A stretch of 64,000 nucleotides of DNA from CAYNFR01 sp964396595 (GCA_964396595.1 CAYNFR010000017.1:3221-67220), one strand, 5' to 3'. Positions 32,733 to 41,905 are shown, counted from the stretch's first letter. Program-made: numbers and translations. Notes: generated from the letters alone by a model not told the origin.

Positions 32733-32800
32733 TGATCTTTGCAAAACATTATTTTGTTTATTTGCGTCTTACGCTTAAATACAGAATATTATTAAGGACT

Positions 32801-32885
32801 GTTGGTCTTCATAGACCAGCTCATAAATGATTTAGCAAGTTGAATTAATTTTTTGAAGGTGATTTCGCATGGGATCACCTTTTTA
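32801..32885 (+). terminator. Hairpins after trmB, the second a rho-independent terminator
   Basis: AAGGTGAT (32856-32863) pairs with ATCACCTT (32874-32881) across a 10-base loop and runs into TTTTT on the plus strand, a good intrinsic terminator about 125 bases after trmB. A second hairpin without a T-tract lies at 32801-32820 (TGGTCT / AGACCA, loop TCAT). Apart from these the 32733-32992 gap is empty. Confidence 0.6.
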
Positions 32886-32992
32886 TATTTCTCCTTCCGC
32901 ATAAACTCACCGACACGAAATCCGGATGACCATTAAGCAGATTATAGGCATCACATCATCATGGGAATCAACAGACGCTTTACATGATTACG

Positions 32993-35107
32993 CTATGATT
33001 TCTTTGCTGGCAAAGAAAAAGCTATATAACTATCACCTGACTTTGTACCCAGTTTGCCACCACCACAAGCTATTACGATAAAAGGCTTACCGCCATATTC
33101 GTAGATAGCCGGGGTGGCATATCCGGCAGCAGGTAGATCATGCTCCCATAATATCTTGCCTGTTTTCGATTCAAAAGCGCGTATTTTTTCATCCTTCGTG
33201 GCGGCGATGAATATTAGTCCAGAAGCCGTGGCGACAGGTCCACCATAATTTTCAGTTCCTGTAGTCATAGGTGCAAGATCAGGAGACACACCTAGAGGCA
33301 CTTGCCATTTTATCTTCCCTGCATTCATGTCTATAGCTGTAAGTTGACCCCATGGAGGATTAATGATGGGATAGCCATCCGGCGCATAGAGTTTTTCATA
33401 TCCGCGCATGGTATAGGGATAGGGCCATGTTTGCTCTCTTTGGTCTGTAAACTCTTTTTGAGAGGCTGAAATATACTGATAAAGGCTAGTAATTTCTTCT
33501 TGACTAAAGTTTCTGAAAGCCGGCATAACGCCTCTGCCTGACCTGATCAATTCATTAAAGCTCAATAAATCATACCTGTCAGCCATTCTCATCAAAGAAG
33601 GGACGTTTCCAAACAGCGCAGAACCTTCTAAATTTCTACCATGACATGACTGACAGTATATACTATATGTCATGTTCACGCCAGACGAGTTATCGGCCTT
33701 ATCCATTATCAATCGCCATGGCACTTCATTGCTGTTTATATACAATGTATGATCACGTTGATCAAAACTCACTCCTCCCCACTCTGCACCACCATCAAAG
33801 CCCGGAAAGATTAATGTACCCTCCTCAGAAGGTGGTGCAAACATGTTATCATGATGCATGGAATTAAATACCTCTTGGGCATAAACATGAATCTCTTCCG
33901 TCCTACTAGCAAGATCTTCTGTTGTAATCCGCTGTCGGCTGAAAGCAGGGTAATGCTGAGGTATAGGTTGTGTCACACTAGCTAACTCTTTAATCAGATC
34001 AGAGGGTGGTACTGGCTGCTCTACGATTGGGTACAGGGGCTCGCCTGTGAGTCTATTTAGAACAAAAAGATATCCGGATTTAGTAGGCTGGATAAGTGCA
34101 GGAACATTGCGACCATCTTTGATCAATTCTACTAGACTAGGAGCGAGAGGCAGATCCTTGTCCCAGAGGTCATGATGTACTGTCTGGAAATGCCATATAT
34201 ATTTTCCGGTCTCGGCTTCAAGTGCAATGATGCTATTAGCAAAAAGATTATCCCCATGGCGGTCTCCGCCATAAAAATCAAATGACGCTGACCCTGTAGG
34301 TACATACACGATACCGTTCTTGCGATCAAGACTGAATCCTGACCAAGCATTGGCGCCACCTATGCGCAAATAAGCCTCTTCCGGCCAGGTGTCATATCCT
34401 AACTCGCCGGGCTTAGGAATGGTATGAAAAATCCACCTGAGATCACCTGTGTTAACATCAAAGGCCCGAATATGCCCCGGCACAGCACCTACAGACTCGC
34501 TGACTCGGCTACCTAAGATGATTAAATCGTTGAAAACAATCCCGGGTGTATTGTTGACGATAAACAAATTTTCTATGCCTGGATGCTCAAGTCCTGTGCG
34601 CAATGAAATAGATCCTCCATCACCAAACGAGTTCACTCCACGACCATCTTCCGCATTTACAGCATATAGTCTATCCCCTACACTATAAAATATTATCTTC
34701 TCTGAGTCATTTAGCCCTGCAGAGCTGTACCATGCCAAACCCCTATTGACCCCCATCCCATGAATATGATGTCCTTGCTTCTGTGGGTCGAATACCCACT
34801 TATCTTCACCGGAAATCGCATCTATGGCAAATAGCCTTAGATCGGGAGATGTCCCGTAAAGTGTTTTATTAATGACTAATGGATTGCATTGGATCTGAGA
34901 GCGACCAGTACTATCCGCGCCACCTGTGTGATACACCCACGCTACTTCTAATTGATCAACATTGCCCGTGTGAATACTCTGTATGTCAGAAAATTGCAAA
35001 GACTGAGCATCCCCGCGATAATGCGACCAATCGATATCATGCTGATTACCACATGACCATAAAAGAATTATGAAACCCAACATAAACAGATACCTTCCCA
35101 TTATCAT
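32993..35107 (-). CDS. PQQ-dependent dehydrogenase with inserted cytochrome c domain, lipoprotein
   Basis: A 704-residue quinohaemoprotein. A lipoprotein signal ends at LLWSC (Cys19). The eight-bladed beta-propeller of PQQ dehydrogenases starts with DWSHYRGDAQSLQFS and continues through WVFDPQK, VYVPTGSASFDFYGGDRHGDN and HHDLWDKDLPLAPSL. A cytochrome c domain is inserted near residues 480-560, with haem Cys485, Cys488 and His489 (YCQSCHG) and probable Met ligand GRGVMPAF. The propeller closes with PWGQLTAIDMNAGKIKWQVPLG and GGKLG...DSYIAFSLP. The family includes membrane glucose and alcohol dehydrogenases feeding electrons to the respiratory chain; glucose-type is my best guess. No PQQ biosynthesis genes are in the window. 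Confidence 0.88.
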   Translation of the reverse strand: MIMGRYLFMLGFIILLWSCGNQHDIDWSHYRGDAQSLQFSDIQSIHTGNVDQLEVAWVYHTGGADSTGRSQIQCNPLVINKTLYGTSPDLRLFAIDAISGEDKWVFDPQKQGHHIHGMGVNRGLAWYSSAGLNDSEKIIFYSVGDRLYAVNAEDGRGVNSFGDGGSISLRTGLEHPGIENLFIVNNTPGIVFNDLIILGSRVSESVGAVPGHIRAFDVNTGDLRWIFHTIPKPGELGYDTWPEEAYLRIGGANAWSGFSLDRKNGIVYVPTGSASFDFYGGDRHGDNLFANSIIALEAETGKYIWHFQTVHHDLWDKDLPLAPSLVELIKDGRNVPALIQPTKSGYLFVLNRLTGEPLYPIVEQPVPPSDLIKELASVTQPIPQHYPAFSRQRITTEDLASRTEEIHVYAQEVFNSMHHDNMFAPPSEEGTLIFPGFDGGAEWGGVSFDQRDHTLYINSNEVPWRLIMDKADNSSGVNMTYSIYCQSCHGRNLEGSALFGNVPSLMRMADRYDLLSFNELIRSGRGVMPAFRNFSQEEITSLYQYISASQKEFTDQREQTWPYPYTMRGYEKLYAPDGYPIINPPWGQLTAIDMNAGKIKWQVPLGVSPDLAPMTTGTENYGGPVATASGLIFIAATKDEKIRAFESKTGKILWEHDLPAAGYATPAIYEYGGKPFIVIACGGGKLGTKSGDSYIAFSLPAKKS

Positions 35108-35258
35108 CAGTGTGATTAGCCGAGATAATTTAACATATCCGATTCAGCATTTATAATGTGATTACAAGACATTGATAAGAAAACACAGTATTCGGACTCT
35201 CTTTAGCCTTTTAATAAATCACATAATCTTATAACCTGATCCCTTTATGCGCAGATAC

Positions 35259-36113
35259 TTAGTTTTGATTAAGTATTAGCGGCAATCCTTGTTTTCCGCC
35301 ACCTACTATGACTATTTTGCTATTAGGCGATTTGGCTAGTTCAAGGGTAGCTTCAATACCTTTGTCTTGGAGAATTTTCTCCGTGAGTGATGCATTGAGT
35401 ATGCGGTTCGCATCACTTTTAGCCTGCGCTTCAATAATCTTTCGCTCAGCTTCTTTACGCTCTCTTTCCAGTTTAAACTCGTATTGAAATGCCGCTTGCT
35501 CCTCTTGAAGTTTTAATTCGATTGCTGATTTAAGATTGTCAGGTAGCTGAACAGAGCGAATTAAGATAGCATCTAGTTCAATATTTTTTTGTGCCACTCC
35601 GGCGCTTGACATATTAAATATCTCGACCTGAATTGCTTCACGCTTACTGCTGTATAGTTCTTCAGGCAGATATTTGCCGATGACCTCTCTCGTCGCTGAC
35701 CTGATCTCAGGTTTAATAATCCTTTCCAAGTATTCCTTACCGACCTCATCATGTAGGTGACCGATCCCTCCTGCTCTAGGGTGAAACCGATACGATAGTT
35801 CTACTTTAATTCCCAAACCATTACGAGAGAGCACATCAAGGGTCTCATATGCCTCGTTAATCCGTACATCATAAATGATCATATCGTCCCAGGGCATAAC
35901 GACATGAAAACCCTGATCATAAATCCTCTCTTTGTCCAGACCACCGGCAAAGCGCTTAAATTTTATGCCTTTCTCTCCAGAATTAATGGTAATAAATGTC
36001 GTGTTCGTTAATAACATAAATAAAAAAATACCTGCCACAGCATAAAAAAGAAGCTTGTTCAGGTTTTTTCCCTCAAATGGATTGCGTGGTTGGTTCATGT
36101 TGATGGTCGCCAT
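35259..36113 (-). CDS. Prohibitin/SPFH-family membrane protein
   Basis: A 284-residue protein with one N-terminal helix (LLFYAVAGIFLFMLLTN, about 21-41), a PHB/SPFH domain (about 45-215; YDQGFHVVMPWDDMIIYDVR...LSYRFHP) and a C-terminal coiled coil with KLQEEQAAFQYEFKLERERKEAERKI. Prohibitin-like proteins form membrane ring assemblies that shield or regulate proteases such as FtsH. It stands alone; the neighbouring genes do not reveal a partner. Sequence and layout closely follow the mitochondrial-type prohibitin architecture. Confidence 0.88.
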   Translation of the reverse strand: MATINMNQPRNPFEGKNLNKLLFYAVAGIFLFMLLTNTTFITINSGEKGIKFKRFAGGLDKERIYDQGFHVVMPWDDMIIYDVRINEAYETLDVLSRNGLGIKVELSYRFHPRAGGIGHLHDEVGKEYLERIIKPEIRSATREVIGKYLPEELYSSKREAIQVEIFNMSSAGVAQKNIELDAILIRSVQLPDNLKSAIELKLQEEQAAFQYEFKLERERKEAERKIIEAQAKSDANRILNASLTEKILQDKGIEATLELAKSPNSKIVIVGGGKQGLPLILNQN

Positions 36114-36230
36114 TTTTCTGTTGTTTAGTCTGTTAATTCAGTTAAATAATCTATTAATCCTAATAGTATCTCACAAAAAAGTGTTCATAACATCAGTGAA
36201 ATATTCATCGATTATTATCAACACCGAGTT

Positions 36231-37217
36231 TCATTTGTTCAAAGATACAAGTTCCAACACGGTATTCATCAGTATCAGTGGAGAAATATCATTCAGACAT
36301 CGCATGTGCTTGAGTGGACATTGTGTTCTGCCATGAGTTGAGCATGGCCTGCAACTGAGATTATTGTTGCTGACATTTCTTACATGAGTGGAGACACCTT
36401 GGCGATACAAAGGCGCCAAACCAAAATCTTCATGCGTGCTACCCCATACCACTATCATGGACTTTTCTAATGCAGCGCTGAGGTGCATCGTAAAAGTATC
36501 ACCGGTGATAACTAATGCGGCTTTCGCCATTTTGTCAATAGTCTGAGCAATATCTAAAGTACTAACTAAATTTTCACAATTATCGGGAATTACCGTCCCT
36601 CTTACATCTACATCTGAACCACCTATCCACACGAACCTATGCTCCGGCATTAATTGACATAGTTGTGTAGCTAGTCTCAAGGGTACCCGTTTCGTATGTG
36701 CACTACCTCCCAGTGAGACAAGGATGTAATCCTTTTCGTCACGCCTAGGGAAGTTTATATCTATTCCCTGCCCATCATACATGATGCCTAAGCTATCAAG
36801 TGCAGCGTAATAGTTATAGATGCGATGTGGATACTTAAACCGTGGTTCCCGGGTAAGCAATGACCACCATTTCTTCGCTACTTCTCTATGCGATCGAAGG
36901 ATTTTTCGTGCCAAAAATGTCGTGACAATTCTGGATCGCAGATTATTATGAAGATCCACGACTAGATCGTAATCTTCTACTCTCAAGTTACTGATAATCG
37001 TGGCCAATGTATTGTCGAATTCAATTACGCGATCTACCCCCTTAAGTGTTCTCGCCCATTCGGCGAAAGCCGCTTTAGTTATAATATGGATTTCTGTAGA
37101 GGGGAAAGTCTTTTTTAGACTTCTTACTACGGGTTGACACAAGAGTATATCTCCGATAGAGCTGAAACGAATAATCAATATTTTATTGACTACATGACTG
37201 GATGATCCTCTTGGCAT
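36231..37217 (-). CDS. Glycosyltransferase family 9 (heptosyltransferase-like)
   Basis: A 328-residue GT-B enzyme of LPS core-type synthesis. The N-terminal half has ILIIRFSSIGDILLCQPVVRSLKK, DLVVDLHNNLRSR; the C-terminal half has VSLGGSAHTKRVPL, VITGDTFTMHLSAAL and VVWGSTHEDFGLAPL. It ends with the Cys motif CRPCSTHG...CPLKHMRC, common in Bacteroidota members. The sugar donor is unknown. It overlaps the upstream lipoprotein gene by 28 bases, indicating translational coupling. Confidence 0.87.
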   Translation of the reverse strand: MPRGSSSHVVNKILIIRFSSIGDILLCQPVVRSLKKTFPSTEIHIITKAAFAEWARTLKGVDRVIEFDNTLATIISNLRVEDYDLVVDLHNNLRSRIVTTFLARKILRSHREVAKKWWSLLTREPRFKYPHRIYNYYAALDSLGIMYDGQGIDINFPRRDEKDYILVSLGGSAHTKRVPLRLATQLCQLMPEHRFVWIGGSDVDVRGTVIPDNCENLVSTLDIAQTIDKMAKAALVITGDTFTMHLSAALEKSMIVVWGSTHEDFGLAPLYRQGVSTHVRNVSNNNLSCRPCSTHGRTQCPLKHMRCLNDISPLILMNTVLELVSLNK

Positions 37218-37666
37218 AGTGATGTGAGATTTCGATATAATAATTCCACAATTGGGGAAATAGTCTCATTGCCTCCGCCCCACACAATATTGAGTCTCTC
37301 GACACCTTGATTTTCATAAACTAGAAAATAGCTCATAGTGCCCGGATCTTGCAGGTTCTCCTCGGTCTTGGCTAACTTTTTCAAAATATTGAATGCTTGC
37401 TCAAGCGTTGATTTATCGATTGGCTTGAGATCAACAAGTGCATCATTATACTTCTTGCGACCTAGTGTGCGTCCATCAGAATATATAACATACTCTGTAT
37501 ATGATCCGGCAAAACCACCAAACGACCCCAATTTAACCAAAGTCGGTTTCCGCTGCTTATCAAAAGTAGTTTTGCAATGAGTAAAAGCTATGATGACAAA
37601 TAAGGATATTGCCATCATTAAACCTTTTCTTAAGTATTGCCATCGACTCCCTTCTGGAAATATCAT
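37190..37666 (-). CDS. Small lipoprotein of unknown function
   Basis: A 158-residue protein: a hydrophobic leader reaching IIAFTHC (Cys32) is a plausible lipobox, followed by a compact beta-rich domain with GSFGGFAGSYTEYVIYSDGRTLGRKKY and a C-terminal helix. I recall uncharacterised Bacteroidota proteins with a similar G-G-F-A-G-x-x-x-E-Y/W segment, but no named function. Co-directional with and overlapping the GT9 gene. The leader may instead be read from Met17 (MMAISLFV), which would make a more typical signal peptide. Confidence 0.68.
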   Translation of the reverse strand: MIFPEGSRWQYLRKGLMMAISLFVIIAFTHCKTTFDKQRKPTLVKLGSFGGFAGSYTEYVIYSDGRTLGRKKYNDALVDLKPIDKSTLEQAFNILKKLAKTEENLQDPGTMSYFLVYENQGVERLNIVWGGGNETISPIVELLYRNLTSLCQEDHPVM

Positions 37667-37782
37667 TATTTAGTTGTTAAGATCTGTATGTCTGCGAATA
37701 TACCATCCACATACGGATCAGTAGTCTTAAAAATGAAATTGGTGTCTATTGCACATTCAAAATTAAGCCCGTGTCAAGTAGT

Positions 37783-38466
37783 TTATGGCCTCACATACCT
37801 TATTTGTTCAGGTACGTCATGATCATTAAGCGAAAAATGATCGTGAAGAGCATTCTTTTTTAGAATCTTAAAAAAGGCATCTTTTGATATAAGTTCAGAG
37901 CCGAAGCTTCTCATATGATCTGTGTCTTGCTGACAATCTATCATCTCAACACCTTTAGCTTCTAATATTTTTACCAGATGGATAAATCCATACTTGGATG
38001 CATTTGGCACGATAGAAAACATTGACTCACCGAAAAATATTTTTCCTCGAACTATACCGTATAAGCCACCTACAAGTCTATCTCCCTCCCATACTTCCAC
38101 TGAATGTGCAATGTTCATTTCATGTAAGACAGTGTAAGCATCTTGCATCTCTTGACTCAACCATGTGCTGTCTTGTCCGGATCTAGGGACATTGGCGCAA
38201 GCCGCTATTACCTCATTAAAGCAGCGATCTATGGAAATGCTAAATCTTTGTTGATTGAGCAATGAACGCATACTTTTGGCCACTTTTAGTTTTGATGGAA
38301 TCAATACTAAACGAGGATGCGTGTACCACCACAAGATTGGAGCCTCATTATACCAGGGAAATATACCAAACTGATATGCCAGCAAAAGCCTTGCTAGAGA
38401 TAGGTCTCCACCATAAGCTAATAATCCATCCCTACTTGCTAAAAGAGGATGGGGAAAGAACAACAT
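37783..38466 (-). CDS. aat: Leucyl/phenylalanyl-tRNA-protein transferase
   Basis: Adds Leu or Phe from tRNA to N-terminal Arg/Lys of proteins, making N-degrons. Of 227 residues; signatures are FPHPLLASRDGLLAYGGDLS, GIFPWYNEAPILWWYTHPR, and VGGLYGIVRGKIFFGESMFS. It lies 14 bases after clpS, which encodes the adaptor that hands N-degron substrates to ClpAP/ClpCP; the pair forms a compact N-degron operon. The 37667-37782 stretch after it is empty. Confidence 0.94.
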   Translation of the reverse strand: MLFFPHPLLASRDGLLAYGGDLSLARLLLAYQFGIFPWYNEAPILWWYTHPRLVLIPSKLKVAKSMRSLLNQQRFSISIDRCFNEVIAACANVPRSGQDSTWLSQEMQDAYTVLHEMNIAHSVEVWEGDRLVGGLYGIVRGKIFFGESMFSIVPNASKYGFIHLVKILEAKGVEMIDCQQDTDHMRSFGSELISKDAFFKILKKNALHDHFSLNDHDVPEQIRYVRP

Positions 38467-38480
38467 GAAGAGATTTTAAA

Positions 38481-38786
38481 TCAGTGCTTTTCCTGATAAG
38501 ATTCTATTACTGCTGAAAGACCCCTGTTGATCAATTCATCTTTCATGGGCTTTAAATCAGGAAAAGATCCAGTCTTGACTGTGGCCTTGCCCTTGTAATG
38601 AACAATTAATGACAGCTGCTCCGCCTGAACCTCTGTATGACCACATACATCAACAAGAGATTCTATGACCCAGTCAAAAGTATTCACGTCATCATTGTAA
38701 ACGATCAATTCGGATTTGTCAATTACCTCCACCGCGTCAATAACCTCAAATTCTTGAGCATCATAAGTTGAGAAAGGAAATGTCAT
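38481..38786 (-). CDS. clpS: Clp protease adaptor ClpS
   Basis: A 101-residue adaptor that binds N-terminal Leu, Phe, Tyr and Trp and docks on the Clp ATPase. The core ELIVYNDDVNTFDWVIESLVDVCGHT corresponds to the N-degron pocket loop (VYNDDVNTF) of the family, followed by the QAEQLSLIVHYKGKA helix-strand. First gene of the clpS-aat operon; 17 bases upstream is the peroxiredoxin stop, so all three may be co-transcribed. Confidence 0.93.
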   Translation of the reverse strand: MTFPFSTYDAQEFEVIDAVEVIDKSELIVYNDDVNTFDWVIESLVDVCGHTEVQAEQLSLIVHYKGKATVKTGSFPDLKPMKDELINRGLSAVIESYQEKH

Positions 38787-38803
38787 GGGGTAAGTTTTTA
38801 ATA

Positions 38804-39271
38804 TTAAGAATGATCAACAAGTGATTTTATGGCTGCAAAATTAGGAACTTCACCGGCATTATCAAGAACTTCTGCATACTTAACAGTTCCATCCTCCCCT
38901 ATCAAAAATGCTGATCTCTTGGACACGCCCCTCATTCCCAATACAAAATTGTCATATATAGCGCCGTATGCAGTACTTACTTCTTTATTAAAGTCACTTA
39001 ACAATGGAAAATTATATCCATGGGCTTTCTTAAAGTGATCCAATGTGAATAGTGAATCCACAGAAATCCCCAATACATCAATACCGAGATTATTATAAGT
39101 AGCGATATCATCTCTGACGGAGCATAATTCTTCTGTACACACCCCAGTGAATGCCAATGGGAAAAAAAGCATAAGCACTTTGCGCCCCTTATAATCTGAA
39201 AGACTTACTTCTTGCTTATCCGAAGAATACAAAGTAAAATCTGGTGCGATGTCTTTAACTGCGATACTCAT
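38804..39271 (-). CDS. Peroxiredoxin (AhpC/TSA, BCP/AhpE-like)
   Basis: A 155-residue thiol peroxidase. The peroxidatic Cys is in PLAFTGVCTEELCSVRDD; a second Cys five residues later (CxxxxC, as in BCP-type enzymes) could resolve it within the subunit. RGVSKRSAFLIGEDGTVKY contains the conserved Arg. The ATG at 39271 directly follows AAAGGAG, an SD-like stretch that is unusually close to the start. A TTGAT-N4-GTCAC palindrome (39277-39290) lies just upstream and overlaps the expected start of transcription. Confidence 0.92.
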   Translation of the reverse strand: MSIAVKDIAPDFTLYSSDKQEVSLSDYKGRKVLMLFFPLAFTGVCTEELCSVRDDIATYNNLGIDVLGISVDSLFTLDHFKKAHGYNFPLLSDFNKEVSTAYGAIYDNFVLGMRGVSKRSAFLIGEDGTVKYAEVLDNAGEVPNFAAIKSLVDHS

Positions 39272-39416
39272 CTCCTTTGATATTTGTCACGAAAGTAGCG
39301 TTTTAAATCCTATAGCGAAGTAAGGAAAGCTTAGTATTTTTTTATTCCCCCTATTTATGGGGGGGAGATATCCTAAATCGCGTTTTATTAAATTCTATAC
39401 ATGAAGTAAACACATT

Positions 39417-39489
39417 GGCGGAAATAAAGCTTTCGCCATACAACGATCTTAAGAAAGCATACTTTAGCGTCCGTTAAAACGGAGGTCGT
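39417..39489 (+). promoter_or_regulatory. Possible structured 5' leader sequestering the SD of the EamA gene
   Basis: Hairpin P0: GGCG-G-AAA (39417-39424) with TTTCGCC (39431-39437). Then ACGATC (39443-39448) can pair with GGTCGT (39484-39489), enclosing AAAG/CTTT (39454-39457 / 39462-39465) and CCGT/ACGG (39471-39474 / 39479-39482). The closing stem covers half of GGAGGT (39481-39486), a strong SD five bases before the ATG and rare in this genome. It could be a translational switch; I do not recognise a known riboswitch class. Confidence 0.3.
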
Positions 39490-39491
39490 GC

Positions 39492-40370
39492 ATGGATATA
39501 AAAAAGCGTGCTTATCTAATATTTCATTTCTGCGTCATATTGTGGGGTTTCACGGCTATATTAGGTGACCTGATCAGTTTGTCAGCAATCGTATTGGTGT
39601 GGTGGCGGGTCTTTTTAACCAGTATAGGTATGTATAGCTTCAGCAAGGTGAGGTCAAGCATTATGTCTATCAACAGAAGCGAAATATGGCGACTACTCGG
39701 GATAGGTGTCGTTATCGGAGCGCATTGGATCTGTTTTTATGGTTCGGTCAAGCTTGCCAATGCATCCATAGCGCTTATAGGATTGTCTTTGACTGCCTTT
39801 TTTACAGCACTTGTTGAGCCTTTACTGTCGGATAGATCATTTAGCCGCAGTGACTTACTATTTGGGCTAGCTGTGATCCCCGGCATCATTCTAATTGCGG
39901 GTGGGCTGGAAGGCAACATGATGGTCGGGTTGATCGTCGGGTTGATTGCTGCGTTATTATCAGCTGTTTTTGCCATTATGAACAAGACAAGCTTGCATAT
40001 CACTAATCCTGAAACCATGACTTTCGTAGAGATGTCTGGTGCATGGCTATTCATGAATATTGTCCTGCTTTTTGCTTTTCTTTCAGGAAATCTTGGGACC
40101 ATGACTCCATCCTCAAATGATTGGTTCTGGATATTTGTACTAGTCTGCGGTTGTACGATTGTGCCATTTATCTTACACTTGATCGCATTGAGACATTTGA
40201 CGGCTTTTGCTTCTAATCTCATCACTCATCTCGAACCGGTTTATGGCATTTTGATGGCATACTTTATCCTCAAGGATCATGAACAGCTGTCCCCCAGCTT
40301 TTATTGGGGTGGAGCCATTGTGATGGCGACTGTTTTTCTATATCCCGTGATGAATAAAACAGAAAGTTGA
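39492..40370 (+). CDS. EamA/DMT-family transporter
   Basis: A 292-residue inner-membrane protein with ten predicted helices in two EamA repeats (about 5-140 and 150-288), the drug/metabolite transporter fold. The N-terminal half shows FHFCVILWGFTAILGDLIS; the loop GSVKLANASIALIGLSLTAFFTAL and the second-half motif HLTAFASNLITHLEPVYGI are typical. The substrate is unknown; amino-acid or metabolite export is common in the family. Unusually for this window it has a strong SD (GGAGGT). Its stop directly abuts that of the convergent aminotransferase. Confidence 0.9.
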   Translation: MDIKKRAYLIFHFCVILWGFTAILGDLISLSAIVLVWWRVFLTSIGMYSFSKVRSSIMSINRSEIWRLLGIGVVIGAHWICFYGSVKLANASIALIGLSLTAFFTALVEPLLSDRSFSRSDLLFGLAVIPGIILIAGGLEGNMMVGLIVGLIAALLSAVFAIMNKTSLHITNPETMTFVEMSGAWLFMNIVLLFAFLSGNLGTMTPSSNDWFWIFVLVCGCTIVPFILHLIALRHLTAFASNLITHLEPVYGILMAYFILKDHEQLSPSFYWGGAIVMATVFLYPVMNKTES

Positions 40371-41183
40371 TCACCAGTCCTTGACTAAATTCTGTAACGC
40401 ACAGGTAATTTCTCCTATTTGTCCATTTCCAATCTGACTTTCTCTAATACGCGTTATGGGCAAGATGTTTTTTGTCGTACTTGACACAAATACCTCATCG
40501 GCGGTAAATAGTTCGCTAAGCGGCACTCTATCCGGTACCACTATTTCGAAACCCTGACTGGCACAATCAAGGACACGCTGTCGCGTAATTCCTTTCAAAA
40601 TGTTTTCTCCCGGTGTATAGATGATTTTGTTTTTTACGATGAATACATTACATCTCGAAGACTCGTAAAAATATTGCCCATCATGAAAGACGAAGTCTGC
40701 AGCCCCAAACTTCTTGAGTAGAGAGGCATGCATAGCCGGAAACATATAATTAATGGTCTTGATCTCCGGGATATCACGCATGTAATGGATATCTACTAAT
40801 ACACTTTGTTGAACCGAAGGGGATATACGATGCAGCTCATAAGGGATCATAATCAGGGTAACCTGTCCATCAGGATCGAAGCCATTCTGTGATACCCCGG
40901 CTGTAACAATTACTTTTACACCACATGCTGGCAGATAGTTCGTTGCGAGCAATTGATCAAGAAAATGCTTTATCTCTGATCGTGTATAGCTGATTTCAAG
41001 CCCAGCAAGGGTTAAAGACTTGTAAAATCTGTCGAGATAAAGTTCGAGATAAGGATTGTAGCCGTCGAGCATCTTGAAATAATCAAATATCCCATAAGCC
41101 CTGTGTAGTGCAAGATCGTAGACACTTACGCGTGCGTCAGAAGCATCAATTATGCAATCATTGAAAAAGACTTTGTGCGTCAT
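40371..41183 (-). CDS. Class IV PLP aminotransferase
   Basis: A 270-residue PLP enzyme of the branched-chain/D-amino-acid aminotransferase and aminodeoxychorismate-lyase superfamily. Seen: FFNDCIIDASDARVSVYDLALHRAYGIFDYF, the PLP lysine in IKTINYMFP, the ESSRCNVFIVKN strand and GITRQRVLD. The exact substrate class is unclear; it is shorter than typical IlvE (about 300 or more). I start at the ATG at 41183 (MTHKVFFND), where homology begins; a longer reading to 41231 adds 16 residues without conservation. Confidence 0.88.
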   Translation of the reverse strand: MTHKVFFNDCIIDASDARVSVYDLALHRAYGIFDYFKMLDGYNPYLELYLDRFYKSLTLAGLEISYTRSEIKHFLDQLLATNYLPACGVKVIVTAGVSQNGFDPDGQVTLIMIPYELHRISPSVQQSVLVDIHYMRDIPEIKTINYMFPAMHASLLKKFGAADFVFHDGQYFYESSRCNVFIVKNKIIYTPGENILKGITRQRVLDCASQGFEIVVPDRVPLSELFTADEVFVSSTTKNILPITRIRESQIGNGQIGEITCALQNLVKDW

Positions 41184-41245
41184 AAGCTTTCTAACAAAAA
41201 ATTTCAACCAAATTGCTGATTCCACCGGCAAGCAAAGAAATAAAA

Positions 41246-41269
41246 AAAGGGTCGAAAACTCGACCCTTT
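41246..41269 (-). terminator. Rho-independent terminator of the small lipoprotein gene
   Basis: A perfect 10-bp stem, AAAGGGTCGA (41246-41255) with TCGACCCTTT (41260-41269), loop AAAC. On the minus strand it runs into seven T residues, 43 bases after the stop at 41312. The symmetry also allows weak plus-strand function. Confidence 0.85.
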
Positions 41270-41311
41270 ATAATAGACCAACCAACCCAAGTTTAAAAAT
41301 TCTTCAACAGC

Positions 41312-41797
41312 CTACCAATGCTTGAATGACTCGTAATCTGTGTTATATTTATTGGCGGTAAGCGTCCCGATCACAAAATTGATGTGTGAGCTAGACCAAA
41401 TACCTGTCTTGTTATCGTCAATAATCATGAAACTACCTTGTTCGTCCGACTGTACCGTGGATACACATTTAAGAATAAGCTGACCATTACTCAACCTTCC
41501 GAAAAGCTGAAAATTGTAGTTATCTCTTGATGGAACTTTTATATAGCCACGTACATAGTCCCCATAAAAATAAAACAACTGCATTTTGAACTTTTCCTCC
41601 ATTCCGTTGACCACCCGTTCTCCTGCATAAACCACGACAGAATCAAAACCCATCCCTTTGTCAAAATACTGCGGATCACTTACATTGATCTTCGCCAGCG
41701 TTCTATTGATTAGCTTGACATCTTCGATATCTGTACTTTCCTGCGCACATCCTGCTATAATCCACGTTAGGATCAGATACAAGAGTAATCGTTTCAT
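41312..41797 (-). CDS. Small lipoprotein of unknown function
   Basis: A 161-residue protein with a clear lipoprotein signal (MKRLLLYLILTWIIAGC, Cys17 in the lipobox IAGC) and a beta-rich mature domain (FDSVVVYAGERVVNGMEEKFKMQLFYFYGDYVRGYIKV). The topology resembles small single-domain Bacteroidota outer-membrane lipoproteins, but I do not recognise the family. Monocistronic: divergent from the exported protein at 41938 and followed by a strong terminator. Confidence 0.7.
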   Translation of the reverse strand: MKRLLLYLILTWIIAGCAQESTDIEDVKLINRTLAKINVSDPQYFDKGMGFDSVVVYAGERVVNGMEEKFKMQLFYFYGDYVRGYIKVPSRDNYNFQLFGRLSNGQLILKCVSTVQSDEQGSFMIIDDNKTGIWSSSHINFVIGTLTANKYNTDYESFKHW

Positions 41798-41905
41798 GGC
41801 GTAAATATAATGATTATTTATATATATATATTTTTTTAATATAAAAATTTTATGCTTTTATAGCCTGGAACAAAGCGGGTAATAATATATTATAAAAAAA
41901 CGTCA

